Part shown: positions 1 through 6,795 of the stretch, piece by piece
How positions within the stretch are numbered: position 1 is the stretch's first letter
Layout: each line of letters begins with the position of its first letter
Made by a program: the position numbers and the translations under genes
Notes under the pieces: generated by a model
Told to the model about the DNA's origin: nothing
The model's database searches: none
The model's input: the letters and a program-made list of their open reading frames with translations, nothing else
Assembly: GCA_000383735.1 (NCBI GenBank)
Contig: KB912142.1
Span: 3,551-20,255 of the forward strand
Source of the DNA: Verrucomicrobia bacterium SCGC AAA164-M04
GTDB taxonomy: Bacteria; Verrucomicrobiota; Verrucomicrobiae; Verrucomicrobiales; Akkermansiaceae
Reading direction: 5' to 3'
DNA length: 16,705 nt

Positions 1-562
1 AGGTGAGTAAAACGAGGCCTAGCGCGAATGCCATAACCCAGAGGCTCCATTGAAATCCGAGGCTCGCGAGCAGGACTCCCCCAAGAAGAAATCCTACCCC
101 TTTGAGGGCGTTTTTGGATCCGGTTAGGATGGCAACCCAGCGGAAGAGACCGGATTGAGTGGCGGAATCTTCCTTGGGAAGGAGCACACGGACTGCGCTC
201 TTTGAGCTCATTTTTGTGAGATCTTTAGCCACACCGGAAAGGGCCTGGGTCCCCATGATGTAGCCTACCGCAAGCCAAAGCCCCCAGTCGGGGTTGATTA
301 AAGAGAGTAATACCAGCGAGATGATTTGGAGAGAGAGCCCGGAGGTAAGCGTGATTTTGAGCCCCTTGGTCGAGGCTAACCAACCTCCGAAAAGATTGGT
401 TAGAATTCCGCAGAATTCATAAAGGAGGAAGAGGAAAGCGAGTTGGATCGGGTTAAGCCCCCTTTCATGAAAGTGTAAGAGAACGAGCATTCTCAAAGCG
501 CCATCTGTGAGGGTGAATCCCCAGTAGGCGGCGGTGACAAGCACGTAATTCTTGATGTTCAT
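1..562 (-). CDS. arsJ: ArsJ organoarsenical efflux MFS transporter (C-terminal part outside window)
   Basis: Reading from the ATG at 562 towards base 1 gives an open frame of 187 codons that is still open at the window edge, so roughly the N-terminal half is present. It begins MNIKNYVLVTAAYWGFTLTD and has several hydrophobic helices, with the family-typical stretches LLHFHERGLNPIQLAFLFL and TNLFGGWLA near residues 28-65. This matches the ArsJ group of major facilitator permeases, which export 1-arseno-3-phosphoglycerate across the inner membrane. The start lies only 3 bases after the stop of the upstream GAPDH gene, and arsR precedes both, the known arsR-gap-arsJ arrangement. Translational coupling with the GAPDH gene is likely because no clear ribosome binding site is seen. 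Family assignment rests on recalled sequence similarity plus gene order; I am fairly sure. Confidence 0.88.
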   Translation of the reverse strand, partial: MNIKNYVLVTAAYWGFTLTDGALRMLVLLHFHERGLNPIQLAFLFLLYEFCGILTNLFGGWLASTKGLKITLTSGLSLQIISLVLLSLINPDWGLWLAVGYIMGTQALSGVAKDLTKMSSKSAVRVLLPKEDSATQSGLFRWVAILTGSKNALKGVGFLLGGVLLASLGFQWSLWVMAFALGLVLLT

Positions 563-565
563 CTT

Positions 566-1573
566 TTAAAGGGATGAGGCCACGATCTTTGTGAGGTCCA
601 TCATCCGGTTGGAGTAGCCCCATTCATTATCATACCATACCAGCAATTTAACCTGAGTTCCGTTCACCATCATAGTGGAAAGTGCATCGACGATTCCTGA
701 ACGGGGATCGTTGACGTAGTCGGCCGAAACTAGAGGTCGTTCCTCGTAGCCGAGAATCCCTTTAAGTTCGCCTTCCGATGCTGTCTTGAGCGCTGCGTTG
801 ACTTCTTCGACGGAGCTTTCTTTTTCCAATTCAAAGACACAGTCGGTTAGGGACGAGTTGAGCATAGGGACGCGAACAGCCACGCCGTTGAGGCGGCCTT
901 TTAATTCGGGATAAACCATGGTAATGGCAGTAGCCGATCCAGTGGTTGTCGGGATAAGCGAGTTGATGGCAGAGCGAGCTCGTCTGAGGTCTGGATGAGG
1001 AGCATCTACGATGATCTGGGTGTTGGTGAGATCGTGAAGAGTGGTAATCATACCGTGTTTAATCCCGAAGGTTTCGTTGATGACCTTGACTACTGGGCCG
1101 ATGCAATTGGTGGTGCAGGAAGCGGCGGTAATGAGGTGGTGTTCGGCGGGCCGATAAAGATGTTCATTACACCCAACCACGATATTGAGGGCGCCTTCCT
1201 TGACTGGAGCTGCGACGATGACCTTTTTGATCCCCTGATCAAAATAGGGTTGGAGAAGGGCCGGGGTTCTGAATTTTCCAGAGCATTCGAGAACGATCTC
1301 TACTCCTTTCTTAGCCCAATCAACGGCGCCCGGGGTGTCCACTGATGAATAGCTGATGGTCTGCCCATCAATTGTGATCGATTGTTCATCTGTGGTGATT
1401 TCGTGATCCCAGCGACCGTGCACCGTATCGAACTCAAGAAGGTGTGCAGCAGCTTTCGCGCTGGCATGAGGTTCATTGATATGGACAAATTCTAGCTCTT
1501 CCGAGTCGAAGGCTGCGCGGAGATCGAGTCGGCCGATCCGGCCAAATCCGTTAATTCCAATTTTTGTAGGCAT
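566..1573 (-). CDS. gap: ArsJ-associated glyceraldehyde-3-phosphate dehydrogenase
   Basis: This 335-residue protein has the normal length of a phosphorylating GAPDH. The NAD-binding motif [10 protein letters not shown] is at residues 6-15, the catalytic cysteine motif ASCTTNC at 151-157 (Cys153), and the catalytic histidine is probably His180 in [10 protein letters not shown]. The usual Asn-Asp after the second strand, where the acidic residue holds the NAD adenosine ribose, reads Asn33-Glu34. Between arsR and arsJ its inferred job is to use arsenate in place of phosphate and make the unstable 1-arseno-3-phosphoglycerate, which ArsJ pumps out; it is probably not the main glycolytic enzyme. 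It starts 19 bases after the arsR stop without a clear Shine-Dalgarno site, so both genes should share one mRNA. Confidence 0.92.
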   Translation of the reverse strand: MPTKIGINGFGRIGRLDLRAAFDSEELEFVHINEPHASAKAAAHLLEFDTVHGRWDHEITTDEQSITIDGQTISYSSVDTPGAVDWAKKGVEIVLECSGKFRTPALLQPYFDQGIKKVIVAAPVKEGALNIVVGCNEHLYRPAEHHLITAASCTTNCIGPVVKVINETFGIKHGMITTLHDLTNTQIIVDAPHPDLRRARSAINSLIPTTTGSATAITMVYPELKGRLNGVAVRVPMLNSSLTDCVFELEKESSVEEVNAALKTASEGELKGILGYEERPLVSADYVNDPRSGIVDALSTMMVNGTQVKLLVWYDNEWGYSNRMMDLTKIVASSL

Positions 1574-1592
1574 AATTTTTTTGTGATGCTTG

Positions 1593-1916
1593 TTAAGAAA
1601 TGCTGGGCTTTGTTGGGCAGCAAAGTTCGGGCCGTCCCTGACAGCAGTCTTCGGTGAGGAACGCCATGAGCTGAGACATCCTCTTGCTTTGGAGCCGATA
1701 CTTGATGGAGCGTCCGGTCTTCTCCGAATCGATCAGCCCCGCAGTGCTCAATTCCTTGAGGTGGAAAGACAAGGTGGGTTTGGGAATGCCTAAGGCACGT
1801 GAAAGATCTCCGGCGCAAAGTCCATCTGGACTGTTCTTAGCGAGAAGACGAAATACTTCTAATCGGGATTCTTGCGCAAGTGCGGACAACGCAATGCTGG
1901 CCTCCTTTAGTTTCAT
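1593..1916 (-). CDS. arsR: ArsR-family metalloregulatory repressor
   Basis: This is a 107-residue ArsR/SmtB winged-helix repressor. The N-terminal helix [14 protein letters not shown] (residues 13-25) and the recognition region [20 protein letters not shown] (about 43-62) are typical. Cysteines are at 34, 91, 92, 99 and 100. The C-terminal set [10 protein letters not shown] is a plausible arsenite site of the ArsR2 type, in which arsenite binding releases the DNA. It is the first gene of the arsR-gap-arsJ unit and should autoregulate it. The start at 1916 gives the expected N-terminus, and no Shine-Dalgarno site precedes it. The promoter lies so close that the mRNA is probably leaderless. Confidence 0.93.
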   Translation of the reverse strand: MKLKEASIALSALAQESRLEVFRLLAKNSPDGLCAGDLSRALGIPKPTLSFHLKELSTAGLIDSEKTGRSIKYRLQSKRMSQLMAFLTEDCCQGRPELCCPTKPSIS

Positions 1917-1922
1917 GATTCT

Positions 1923-1956
1923 AGAATAATAAAAATAAAGAGAGAGGTCAAGTGAC
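1923..1956 (-). promoter_or_regulatory. arsR promoter with overlapping palindrome (probable ArsR operator)
   Basis: On the minus strand TTGACC (1946-1951) and TATTCT (1923-1928) form -35 and -10 boxes separated by exactly 17 bases. Only 6 bases lie between the -10 box and the arsR ATG, so transcription should begin at or next to the start codon. The perfect inverted repeat GTCA-AG-TGAC (1947-1956) overlaps the -35 box, where a repressor would block polymerase. Calling it the ArsR operator is inference. Confidence 0.65.
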
Positions 1957-1993
1957 GTATTTTGTATCCTTAGCGACGAGCAGGGACCATAGA

Positions 1994-2013
1994 GCTTGAG
2001 CGATAGTTCAAGC
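1994..2013 (-). terminator. Hairpin downstream of the M32 peptidase gene
   Basis: GCTTGA and TCAAGC form a perfect 6-bp stem with an 8-base loop, 16 bases past the M32 stop codon. There is no run of T after it, so it would be a weak intrinsic terminator. It could also be a protein binding site upstream of arsR. Confidence 0.3.
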
Positions 2014-2029
2014 AGTCAGCTGGATGCTA

Positions 2030-3475
2030 TTAAACCTCATTGGTGAAACGACGGCGGAGATGCTTGAGATAGGGTTTTGGATCGGTTTTGGATCCAGTGG
2101 CTTGTTCCATTAGATCTTGAGGAAAGAGAGTGGAGCCGTGCTGGTGGATGTTCTTTTGCATCCAGCCGAGGAGAGGGAGGAAGTCGCCTTTCGAGAAAGC
2201 AGAGGAGGTGGGCTCATCTTTCATGGCAGCCTCAAAGAGTTGGGCGGAGTTGATATTGCCCAGCGAGTAAGTGGCGAAGTATCCGATTCCACCCATGGAC
2301 CAGTGGATGTCCTGAAGACAGCCTTCGGAATCAGTTTGGGGTCTGAAGCCGAAGAGTTTTTCGAACTCGTCATCCCATGCAGCGGGGACGTCGGAGACTT
2401 CTAGTGCCCCTGCCAGGAGGGCGCGTTCGAGTTTAAAGCGGAGGAGAATGTGAAGGTCGTAAGTGGCTTCGTCGGCTTCGACGCGAATTGGGGAGTAAGC
2501 GGCACGATTGACGGCGGGGAGGAATTCGTCGAGCGAGATTTTGCGAAGATGGGGAAAGAGTTGTTGGGCGCGGGGATACCATTTTTCCCAAAAGGGGCGG
2601 GAGCGACCAACGTGGTTTTCCCAGAGGCGTGATTGAGATTCGTGAATGCCAAGGGAGACGGCTTGGCCCGAAGGAAGGTGGAATTCGGAGGTGGGAAGGC
2701 CTTGTTCGTAAAGCCCGTGGCCGGTTTCGTGCATGACACCGAAGAGAGAAGAAGCGAAGTCGTTGTTTTCGTAGCGAGTGGTCAGGCGGACGTCGGCAGG
2801 TCCGAGGGTGGTGCAGAAGGGGTGGGCGGTGGTGTCGATCCGGCCTTGGGCAAAGTCAAAGCCTAGAGATTCAGCAATTTCGTGGTTTAAGGTTTGTTGG
2901 GCTTCGATCGGGGCGGGGCCGTAAAGAAAATCGGGAGGGATGACAGATGATTTTTCAACAGCGGCGGCGGCGATTTCGGCGAGCTCGGTATCAATGGAAT
3001 CGAAGAGGGTGGCAATTTCGCGGGTTTTGGCTCCACGTTCGTATTCACAAAGAAGAGCATCGTAAGGTTCATCTTCGAAGCCCCAGTGGGCAGTCTTTTC
3101 ACGGGCGATTTCGAGGAGTTTGGCGAGGTGGGGAGCGAAGGTTTGGAATTCGTTTTTTTCACGAGCTTCGGACCAGGCGGCTTTGGCAAGAGAGGATGTT
3201 TCGGAGTCGCGCTCAACGAGTTTCTGCGGCAGCTTGGTGGCGCGTTCGTAGCGGTGGGTGAGTTCGCGTTGGTTGGCGGGGTCAAGGGAGGCGAGACCAT
3301 CACAGAATTCGTCTGAGGTTTGAAGTTTGTGGATTTTTCCTTGGAGGTAAGCGAGTTGTTTGGCTCGATGTGCGACCGATCGAGCGGGCGAATAAGTTTC
3401 TTGGTCCCAATCTAGGGTGGCGGAGGTCGATGAAAGAAGGGAGATTTCTTGGAGAAGATCTTGGATGTGAGCCAT
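2030..3475 (-). CDS. M32 family metallocarboxypeptidase (carboxypeptidase Taq type)
   Basis: This 481-residue cytoplasmic zinc carboxypeptidase is close to the usual length of about 500. It would trim C-terminal residues from peptides. The zinc motif HETGH is at residues 249-253 with catalytic Glu250. The third ligand is probably Glu279 in IHESQSR. Other family motifs are present: HPF (218-220), DVRLT (228-232), RVEAD, and QDIHW near the C-terminus. The N-terminus with LDWDQETY (21-28) is standard, and no signal peptide is present. It is transcribed alone on the minus strand, 113 bases before arsR, and nothing ties it to arsenic. The 106 bases upstream of it separate it from the divergent kinase-like gene. 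Confidence 0.95.
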   Translation of the reverse strand: MAHIQDLLQEISLLSSTSATLDWDQETYSPARSVAHRAKQLAYLQGKIHKLQTSDEFCDGLASLDPANQRELTHRYERATKLPQKLVERDSETSSLAKAAWSEAREKNEFQTFAPHLAKLLEIAREKTAHWGFEDEPYDALLCEYERGAKTREIATLFDSIDTELAEIAAAAVEKSSVIPPDFLYGPAPIEAQQTLNHEIAESLGFDFAQGRIDTTAHPFCTTLGPADVRLTTRYENNDFASSLFGVMHETGHGLYEQGLPTSEFHLPSGQAVSLGIHESQSRLWENHVGRSRPFWEKWYPRAQQLFPHLRKISLDEFLPAVNRAAYSPIRVEADEATYDLHILLRFKLERALLAGALEVSDVPAAWDDEFEKLFGFRPQTDSEGCLQDIHWSMGGIGYFATYSLGNINSAQLFEAAMKDEPTSSAFSKGDFLPLLGWMQKNIHQHGSTLFPQDLMEQATGSKTDPKPYLKHLRRRFTNEV

Positions 3476-3581
3476 GGAAGAAGATTAACGGAAGGTGTGA
3501 AAAAGGCGAAGATGATTTCTGGCCTGGAGATTCGCTGGACGCGTTGTCTCTGGCTTGGTTAACTTGTGATCCCATAAATTA

Positions 3582-4352
3582 ATGACCGAAAAATTCCAGA
3601 TTCAGAACCTTATCGAGCAGAATCAGACTCGCACGGTTCACCGGGTTCGAGGGAGCGATGGAACTATCTTGAGACTCACGCGGATTTTATTGGACGAAGA
3701 TGATCGTGAGCAGTTGAAGCGATCGCAAAACCTTCGAGGGGCGTTGGCTGAACTTAAGGCTCTACGGCACTCGTCTTTAGCTGAAGTGCTGGATTGTGGT
3801 TTGGATGAAAAAGGAATTCCGTGGGTAATGTCGCGGTGGGAGAAGGGAAAATTGGTAGGTGAGATTAAGATTGAGGAGCAGGAAATACAGACGGTTTCGA
3901 AATATGCCAATCGATTGCTGAACGACTTTGGGCGAATGGCGGGGGTCGTGAATTTCGATACTGCTGAAATTTTCTTTTCCGGAGAGAATCGTGAAAGCTG
4001 TGTCTTTCAGATCGATTATGTCAGATGGTTTTCGGATATTGCTTCGGGAACCAGTCCGGGCATGAATTATGATGCTAAAGAGCAAGTTCGTCAGTTGCTG
4101 GCGAGCCTCGCGATCAAACAGCTGAAGTTGCCAAAGAAAAAAGAGGAGACGAATCCGATTCCATTCGTTGATGAGCGAAGTCCTGCGTTGCGAATGAACG
4201 AACCGGTTGGAGAACCATGGTTTGGACGCCTCTTGGTTTGGCTCTGTTTGATAGGGGCTCTGGTGGCGATTGGCTGGCTCACAGTTGAGGGGATGGGAAG
4301 AGTAAGAGAAAATCCAAGGGCAGCGGATTGGAAGGCCAGAGAACGGCCATAG
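3582..4352 (+). CDS. Membrane-anchored protein kinase-like protein, catalytically dead (pseudokinase)
   Basis: This 256-residue protein has no family name I can give with certainty. Residues 5-95 read like the N-lobe of a bacterial Hanks-type kinase: FQIQNLIEQNQTRTVHRVRGSDG resembles a degraded glycine-rich hairpin, ELKALRHSSLAEVLDCGLDE resembles helix C and strand 4, and GIPWVMSRWEKGKL resembles the hinge. Where a kinase has the ATP-binding lysine (VALK) it has LRLTRI. The HRD catalytic loop appears as NFD (124-126) and the DFG motif as DYV (145-147), so phosphotransfer is unlikely. The folded part is shorter than a full kinase, and the C-lobe seems trimmed. One membrane helix lies at about 215-234, followed by a basic tail. 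The N-terminus is probably cytoplasmic. A scaffold or sensor role is conjecture. Confidence 0.6.
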   Translation: MTEKFQIQNLIEQNQTRTVHRVRGSDGTILRLTRILLDEDDREQLKRSQNLRGALAELKALRHSSLAEVLDCGLDEKGIPWVMSRWEKGKLVGEIKIEEQEIQTVSKYANRLLNDFGRMAGVVNFDTAEIFFSGENRESCVFQIDYVRWFSDIASGTSPGMNYDAKEQVRQLLASLAIKQLKLPKKKEETNPIPFVDERSPALRMNEPVGEPWFGRLLVWLCLIGALVAIGWLTVEGMGRVRENPRAADWKARERP

Positions 4353-4405
4353 GATTTTTTCTGAAGCTTTCGAAGAATTGTGGAATCTTGAGACGTATTT
4401 TTTTA

Positions 4406-5232
4406 ATGAAGTTTATTCTATCACTGGTCGTCGCTTGTTCCATGTCGTTTGCTGCGCAGCTAATCCCTGACGAGCAAAAGACCTACAAAAAGGTTGGTGA
4501 TGTTGCGCTTCGGCTTCACATTTTTAATCCGAAAGGTCACAAGGCGAGTGATCAGAGGCCAGCGATTGTTTTTTTCTTTGGTGGTGGTTGGAGCGGTGGA
4601 ACGCCTTCGCAGTTTTATCCGCAATGCCAGTATCTTGCGAGGCGTGGGATGGTGGCGATTTCAGCAGAGTATCGAGTGAAGAGTCGTAATGGAACGTCGC
4701 CGCTCGAGTGTGTTAAAGATGGAAATTCAGCGGTTCGATGGGTTCGTTCTCATGCGGAGGAGTTGGGAATTGATCCCAGTAAGCTAGCTGCTGGTGGTGG
4801 CTCGGCAGGAGGGCATGTGGCCGCGGCGACCGGCACAACGAAAGATATTCTGGAAAAGGGCGAGGATGTTTCGGTTTCCTCAAAGCCAGATGCATTGGTT
4901 CTCTTCAATCCGGTCTACGATAATGGTCCGAAAGGATATGGCCATAGCAGGGTGAAGGAGTATTGGAAACAGATCTCGCCGATGCACAATCTTGACAAAG
5001 AAACCCCGCCCACGATCGTTTTTTTTTGGGCACCAAGGATAAGTTGATCCCGGTAGCGACAGCGGAAAAGTATCGCCTTCTCATGAAGGAGGCGGGGGTT
5101 CGCTCCGAGTTGTTTCTTTATAAGGAACAGCCGCATGGTTTTTTTAACGCGGCGAAATATGATGAGACGGTGGAAGAGATGGATCGGTTTTTGGTTTCAC
5201 TGGGATTCCTCGTCGAGAATCTGAAAGACTGA
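4406..5232 (+). pseudogene. Secreted alpha/beta hydrolase (BD-FAE-like esterase) interrupted by a frameshift in a T9 run
   Basis: From the ATG at 4406 a signal peptide of about 17 residues (cleavage after SFAA) leads into an esterase of the Planctomycetes/Verrucomicrobia BD-FAE-like kind. FFFGGGWSGG (residues 56-65) is the oxyanion motif, and GGGSAGGH (130-137) holds nucleophile Ser133. The frame leaves the family sequence at TIVFF and would stop at 5047. From about 5023 the frame one base back continues it (LGTKDKLIPV with the catalytic Asp, QPHGFF with the catalytic His) to the stop at 5232. The break is inside nine T at 5019-5027: one more T, two fewer, or a -1 slip restores about 275 residues. 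Without repair Ser is separated from Asp and His, and the product would be inactive. It could be a true pseudogene, an assembly error or slippage. The upstream ATG at 4328 is less likely because it hides the signal peptide. Confidence 0.8.
5019..5027 (+). other. T9 homopolymer at the frameshift site
   Basis: Nine consecutive T follow ATCG and precede GGGC. This is exactly where the hydrolase changes frame, and runs of this length are known sites of polymerase slippage and of indel errors in reads. Confidence 0.7.
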
Positions 5233-5268
5233 TTGCAGAGATTGATTTGATTCAGCAGGGTGACGTTC

Positions 5269-5796
5269 GTGAAAGCTGTGTTTTTTTTCTCCCTAGCTTG
5301 TTTCTCTATTCTTATGACAGCGTGCACAGTTTACGAGGATGTGGATCCACATATGAATGGCTGGCGGTCGCCAAAATTGTCAGCGCCGGATCAATTTGGC
5401 CAAGAGGTAAATATTAAGCATGCCACGTCTGGCCCGTGGGCGGTCGTTTTCTTTTACCCAAAGGCGGATACACCGGGGTGAATTAAGCAGGTGAAATCGC
5501 TGCGGTCTGCATTTGCGATATTGACGGAAAATAAGATTCAAGTGATCGGAGTTTCTATGGACACGATTGCCGAGCAACGATCTTTCTCGGACAAGTTCGA
5601 TATTCCCTTCCCCCTTCTTTGCGATACGACCGGAACAATTTGTGAGGCTTATCGAATCGAGCATCCTAAGAGCAAGCCACGACGTGAGACTTTTCTGTTT
5701 CGGAATGGAGTGTTGGTGCACCACGATCGCGCCGTGAATCCAATGTCTCAGGCGCGCGATGTGATTACCAGTATCAATGAGCTGGTCGGCGGTTAG
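5269..5796 (+). CDS. Selenocysteine-containing PrxQ/BCP-type peroxiredoxin, predicted lipoprotein (TGA at 5479-5481 read as Sec)
   Basis: Read through one in-frame TGA, this frame gives 175 residues of a PrxQ/BCP peroxiredoxin, which reduces hydrogen peroxide and organic peroxides. The active-site motif PxxxTxxC reads PKADTPG-TGA, so the stop sits exactly on the peroxidatic cysteine (residue 71). The family sequence goes on without a break: IKQVKSLR, IQVIGVSMD, FPLLCD, AYRI, and RRETFLFRNGVLV with the active-site arginine. The +5 resolving cysteine is a lysine; Cys118 and Cys125 could resolve instead. The N-terminus has a hydrophobic stretch ending LMTAC (Cys19), a near-lipobox, so the protein is probably lipid-anchored outside the cytoplasm. 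GTG 5269 is preferred because AGGGTGA precedes it; GTG 5260 is possible. It lies 36 bases after the esterase and may share its mRNA. The alternative is a nonsense mutation, which would have to hit this one codon by chance. Confidence 0.85.
5479..5519 (+). promoter_or_regulatory. Sec codon and putative bacterial SECIS hairpin
   Basis: The TGA is followed, within the coding frame, by a hairpin at 5496-5519. The lower stem is ATCGC (5496-5500) with GCGAT (5515-5519), the upper stem TGC (5501-5503) with GCA (5509-5511), and TTT is bulged on the 3' side. The apical loop is GGTCT (5504-5508). The loop starts 22 bases after the TGA, inside the range known for bacterial SECIS elements. As I recall it, the E. 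coli fdhF element also carries an AGGUCU loop between UGC and GCA, about 17 bases after its UGA. SelB would bind this loop to deliver Sec-tRNA. A competing shorter hairpin is GCAG (5487-5490) with CTGC (5500-5503). Confidence 0.72.
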
Positions 5797-5804
5797 TCGC
5801 AGTA

Positions 5805-5924
5805 GGATCTGATTGATCCGATCATTCTGCACCCTGATAGGCTTTGATGCCGCTGAATCACCCTTCGGTTGAGGGGCCTTTCACTTGTAGGAAAGACAGG
5901 GGCTTATCCTAAAATTGATAAGTC
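5805..5924. other. Intergenic hairpins between convergent genes
   Basis: The 172 bases between the peroxiredoxin stop (5796) and the DUF1080 stop (5969) hold three inverted repeats. GGATC/GATCC (5805-5819) has a 5-base loop. CCCT/AGGG (about 5861-5875) has a 7-base loop and is followed by CCTTTC. GGCTTATC/GATAAGTC (5901-5924) is 8 bp with one wobble and an 8-base loop. None has a good T run; together they may end transcription from both sides. Confidence 0.35.
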
Positions 5925-5968
5925 TCTGGCGGGCTCGTCTTAATACCTTTTTGGTTGCGATGGTCATT

Positions 5969-6730
5969 TTAGGGCAAGTTCCGAAGGCGGATGTTTTTGA
6001 ATTCGATGGGGGAACCTTCGGATTCGAGGCAGAGATAACCTTCGGCGGGGTTGCAGTTCGTTCCGCCCGAAACTTCTTCGCCATTTACCCAAAGGCGCAC
6101 CTCACCGTTGATCGCTCGGATATAGTAGTGGTTCCACTCGTTGATGCCTTTGGTGAGACGTTTGGTCGGGAAGCTGCGTTTGCCGTTTGGAGCGACAGGT
6201 GGAAAGGGCTTCATATTAGCTGGTCCGGTGGGGAAGACATCACCATGAGAGGTGAACCAATCAGAGGGTTTTCCTTTATTTTTTTCCCAGTTGGTTTCGT
6301 ATCCAAGGTCTAGAACTTGGACTTCGATGCCATCGGGGAGGCGACCTTTCCCGGCGGCAAGTTTCTCGATGGAAGCGGGGCTGGCCCAAGCAAAAATCCC
6401 AGAGTTTCCCGCGTGTTTTTTGTGCATCCACTCGCAGACAAGTTCGAAGTTTTTGGTGGGCTTCTTCATGCGAATAACGCCTACTGGATTACCGGTGCAG
6501 GAAGCATGCCCACCGTCCCAAGTCCAGGTTTTTGGGTTGCAATTCACATTTACAAAGTCTTCGCCGGTGAGCTCACGCCACCCTTGCCCGGTGCCATCGA
6601 TAAAGGCTTTTTTTACCGCGGAATTAGTTTTGCTTTTAGTCTCTTTTTCTTCAGAGAAGCTCGGGGCGACAAAGATACCGAGGAAGATGGCTCCAAGAAT
6701 CGAGTGGTTTTGGAAATTTTTTAGAATCAT
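5969..6730 (-). CDS. Secreted DUF1080 protein (3-keto-disaccharide hydrolase family)
   Basis: From the ATG at 6730 the product has 253 residues, with an N-terminal signal peptide (hydrophobic ILGAIFLGIFVAPSFS, cleavage near residue 26). A single DUF1080 domain with a LamG-like beta sandwich follows. Family marks are FIDGTGQGWRELTGEDF near the start, FELVCEWMHKKHAGNSGIFAWA, LPDGIEVQVLDLGYE, WNHYYIRAINGEVRLWVNGEEV, and EGYLCLESEGSPIEFKNIRLRNLP at the end. Characterised relatives cleave 3-keto-glycosides, working with sugar 3-oxidoreductases of the Gfo/Idh/MocA family. Such an oxidoreductase is divergently encoded next door, so the two probably act on the same extracytoplasmic sugar, whose identity is unknown. 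An ATG seven codons upstream (6751) is less likely because it would lie within the palindromes between the genes. Confidence 0.9.
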   Translation of the reverse strand: MILKNFQNHSILGAIFLGIFVAPSFSEEKETKSKTNSAVKKAFIDGTGQGWRELTGEDFVNVNCNPKTWTWDGGHASCTGNPVGVIRMKKPTKNFELVCEWMHKKHAGNSGIFAWASPASIEKLAAGKGRLPDGIEVQVLDLGYETNWEKNKGKPSDWFTSHGDVFPTGPANMKPFPPVAPNGKRSFPTKRLTKGINEWNHYYIRAINGEVRLWVNGEEVSGGTNCNPAEGYLCLESEGSPIEFKNIRLRNLP

Positions 6731-6757
6731 GATCTTGCAATACGCGATCAAGATCGC
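6731..6757. promoter_or_regulatory. Overlapping palindromes in the divergent intergenic region (candidate operator)
   Basis: Between the two divergent sugar genes lie GATCTTG (6731-6737) and CAAGATC (6749-6755), a perfect 7-bp inverted repeat with an 11-base spacer. Overlapping it is GCGATC-AA-GATCGC (6744-6757), also perfect. The repeats touch the DUF1080 start codon. A dimeric repressor could control both genes from here; the regulator is unknown. The first repeat could instead form a hairpin in the DUF1080 leader. Confidence 0.5.
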
Positions 6758-6795
6758 AACCTTGTCGAAATCCCTAACAAATTCGATTTAAAGTT

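Noticed and set aside
2117..3316. Long plus-strand open frames opposite the M32 peptidase
   Set aside because: They are antisense frames to a gene with full family motifs. Their translations are low in complexity and show no known domain.
4328..5047. Longer hydrolase starting at ATG 4328
   Set aside because: That start lies inside the upstream gene and places 26 extra residues before a clear signal peptide.
5479..5481. TGA read as tryptophan through a changed genetic code
   Set aside because: TGA ends the helicase, exosortase, EpsI and oxidoreductase genes at sensible places, and tryptophan is encoded by TGG throughout. The family has cysteine at this position.
5491..5796. Separate small gene starting at GTG 5491
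   Set aside because: It is the in-frame continuation of the peroxiredoxin after the TGA and would lack the active-site segment.
6252..6791. 179-codon plus-strand open frame opposite the DUF1080 gene
   Set aside because: It lies antisense to a well-supported gene, overlaps the divergent promoter region and shows no recognisable domain.
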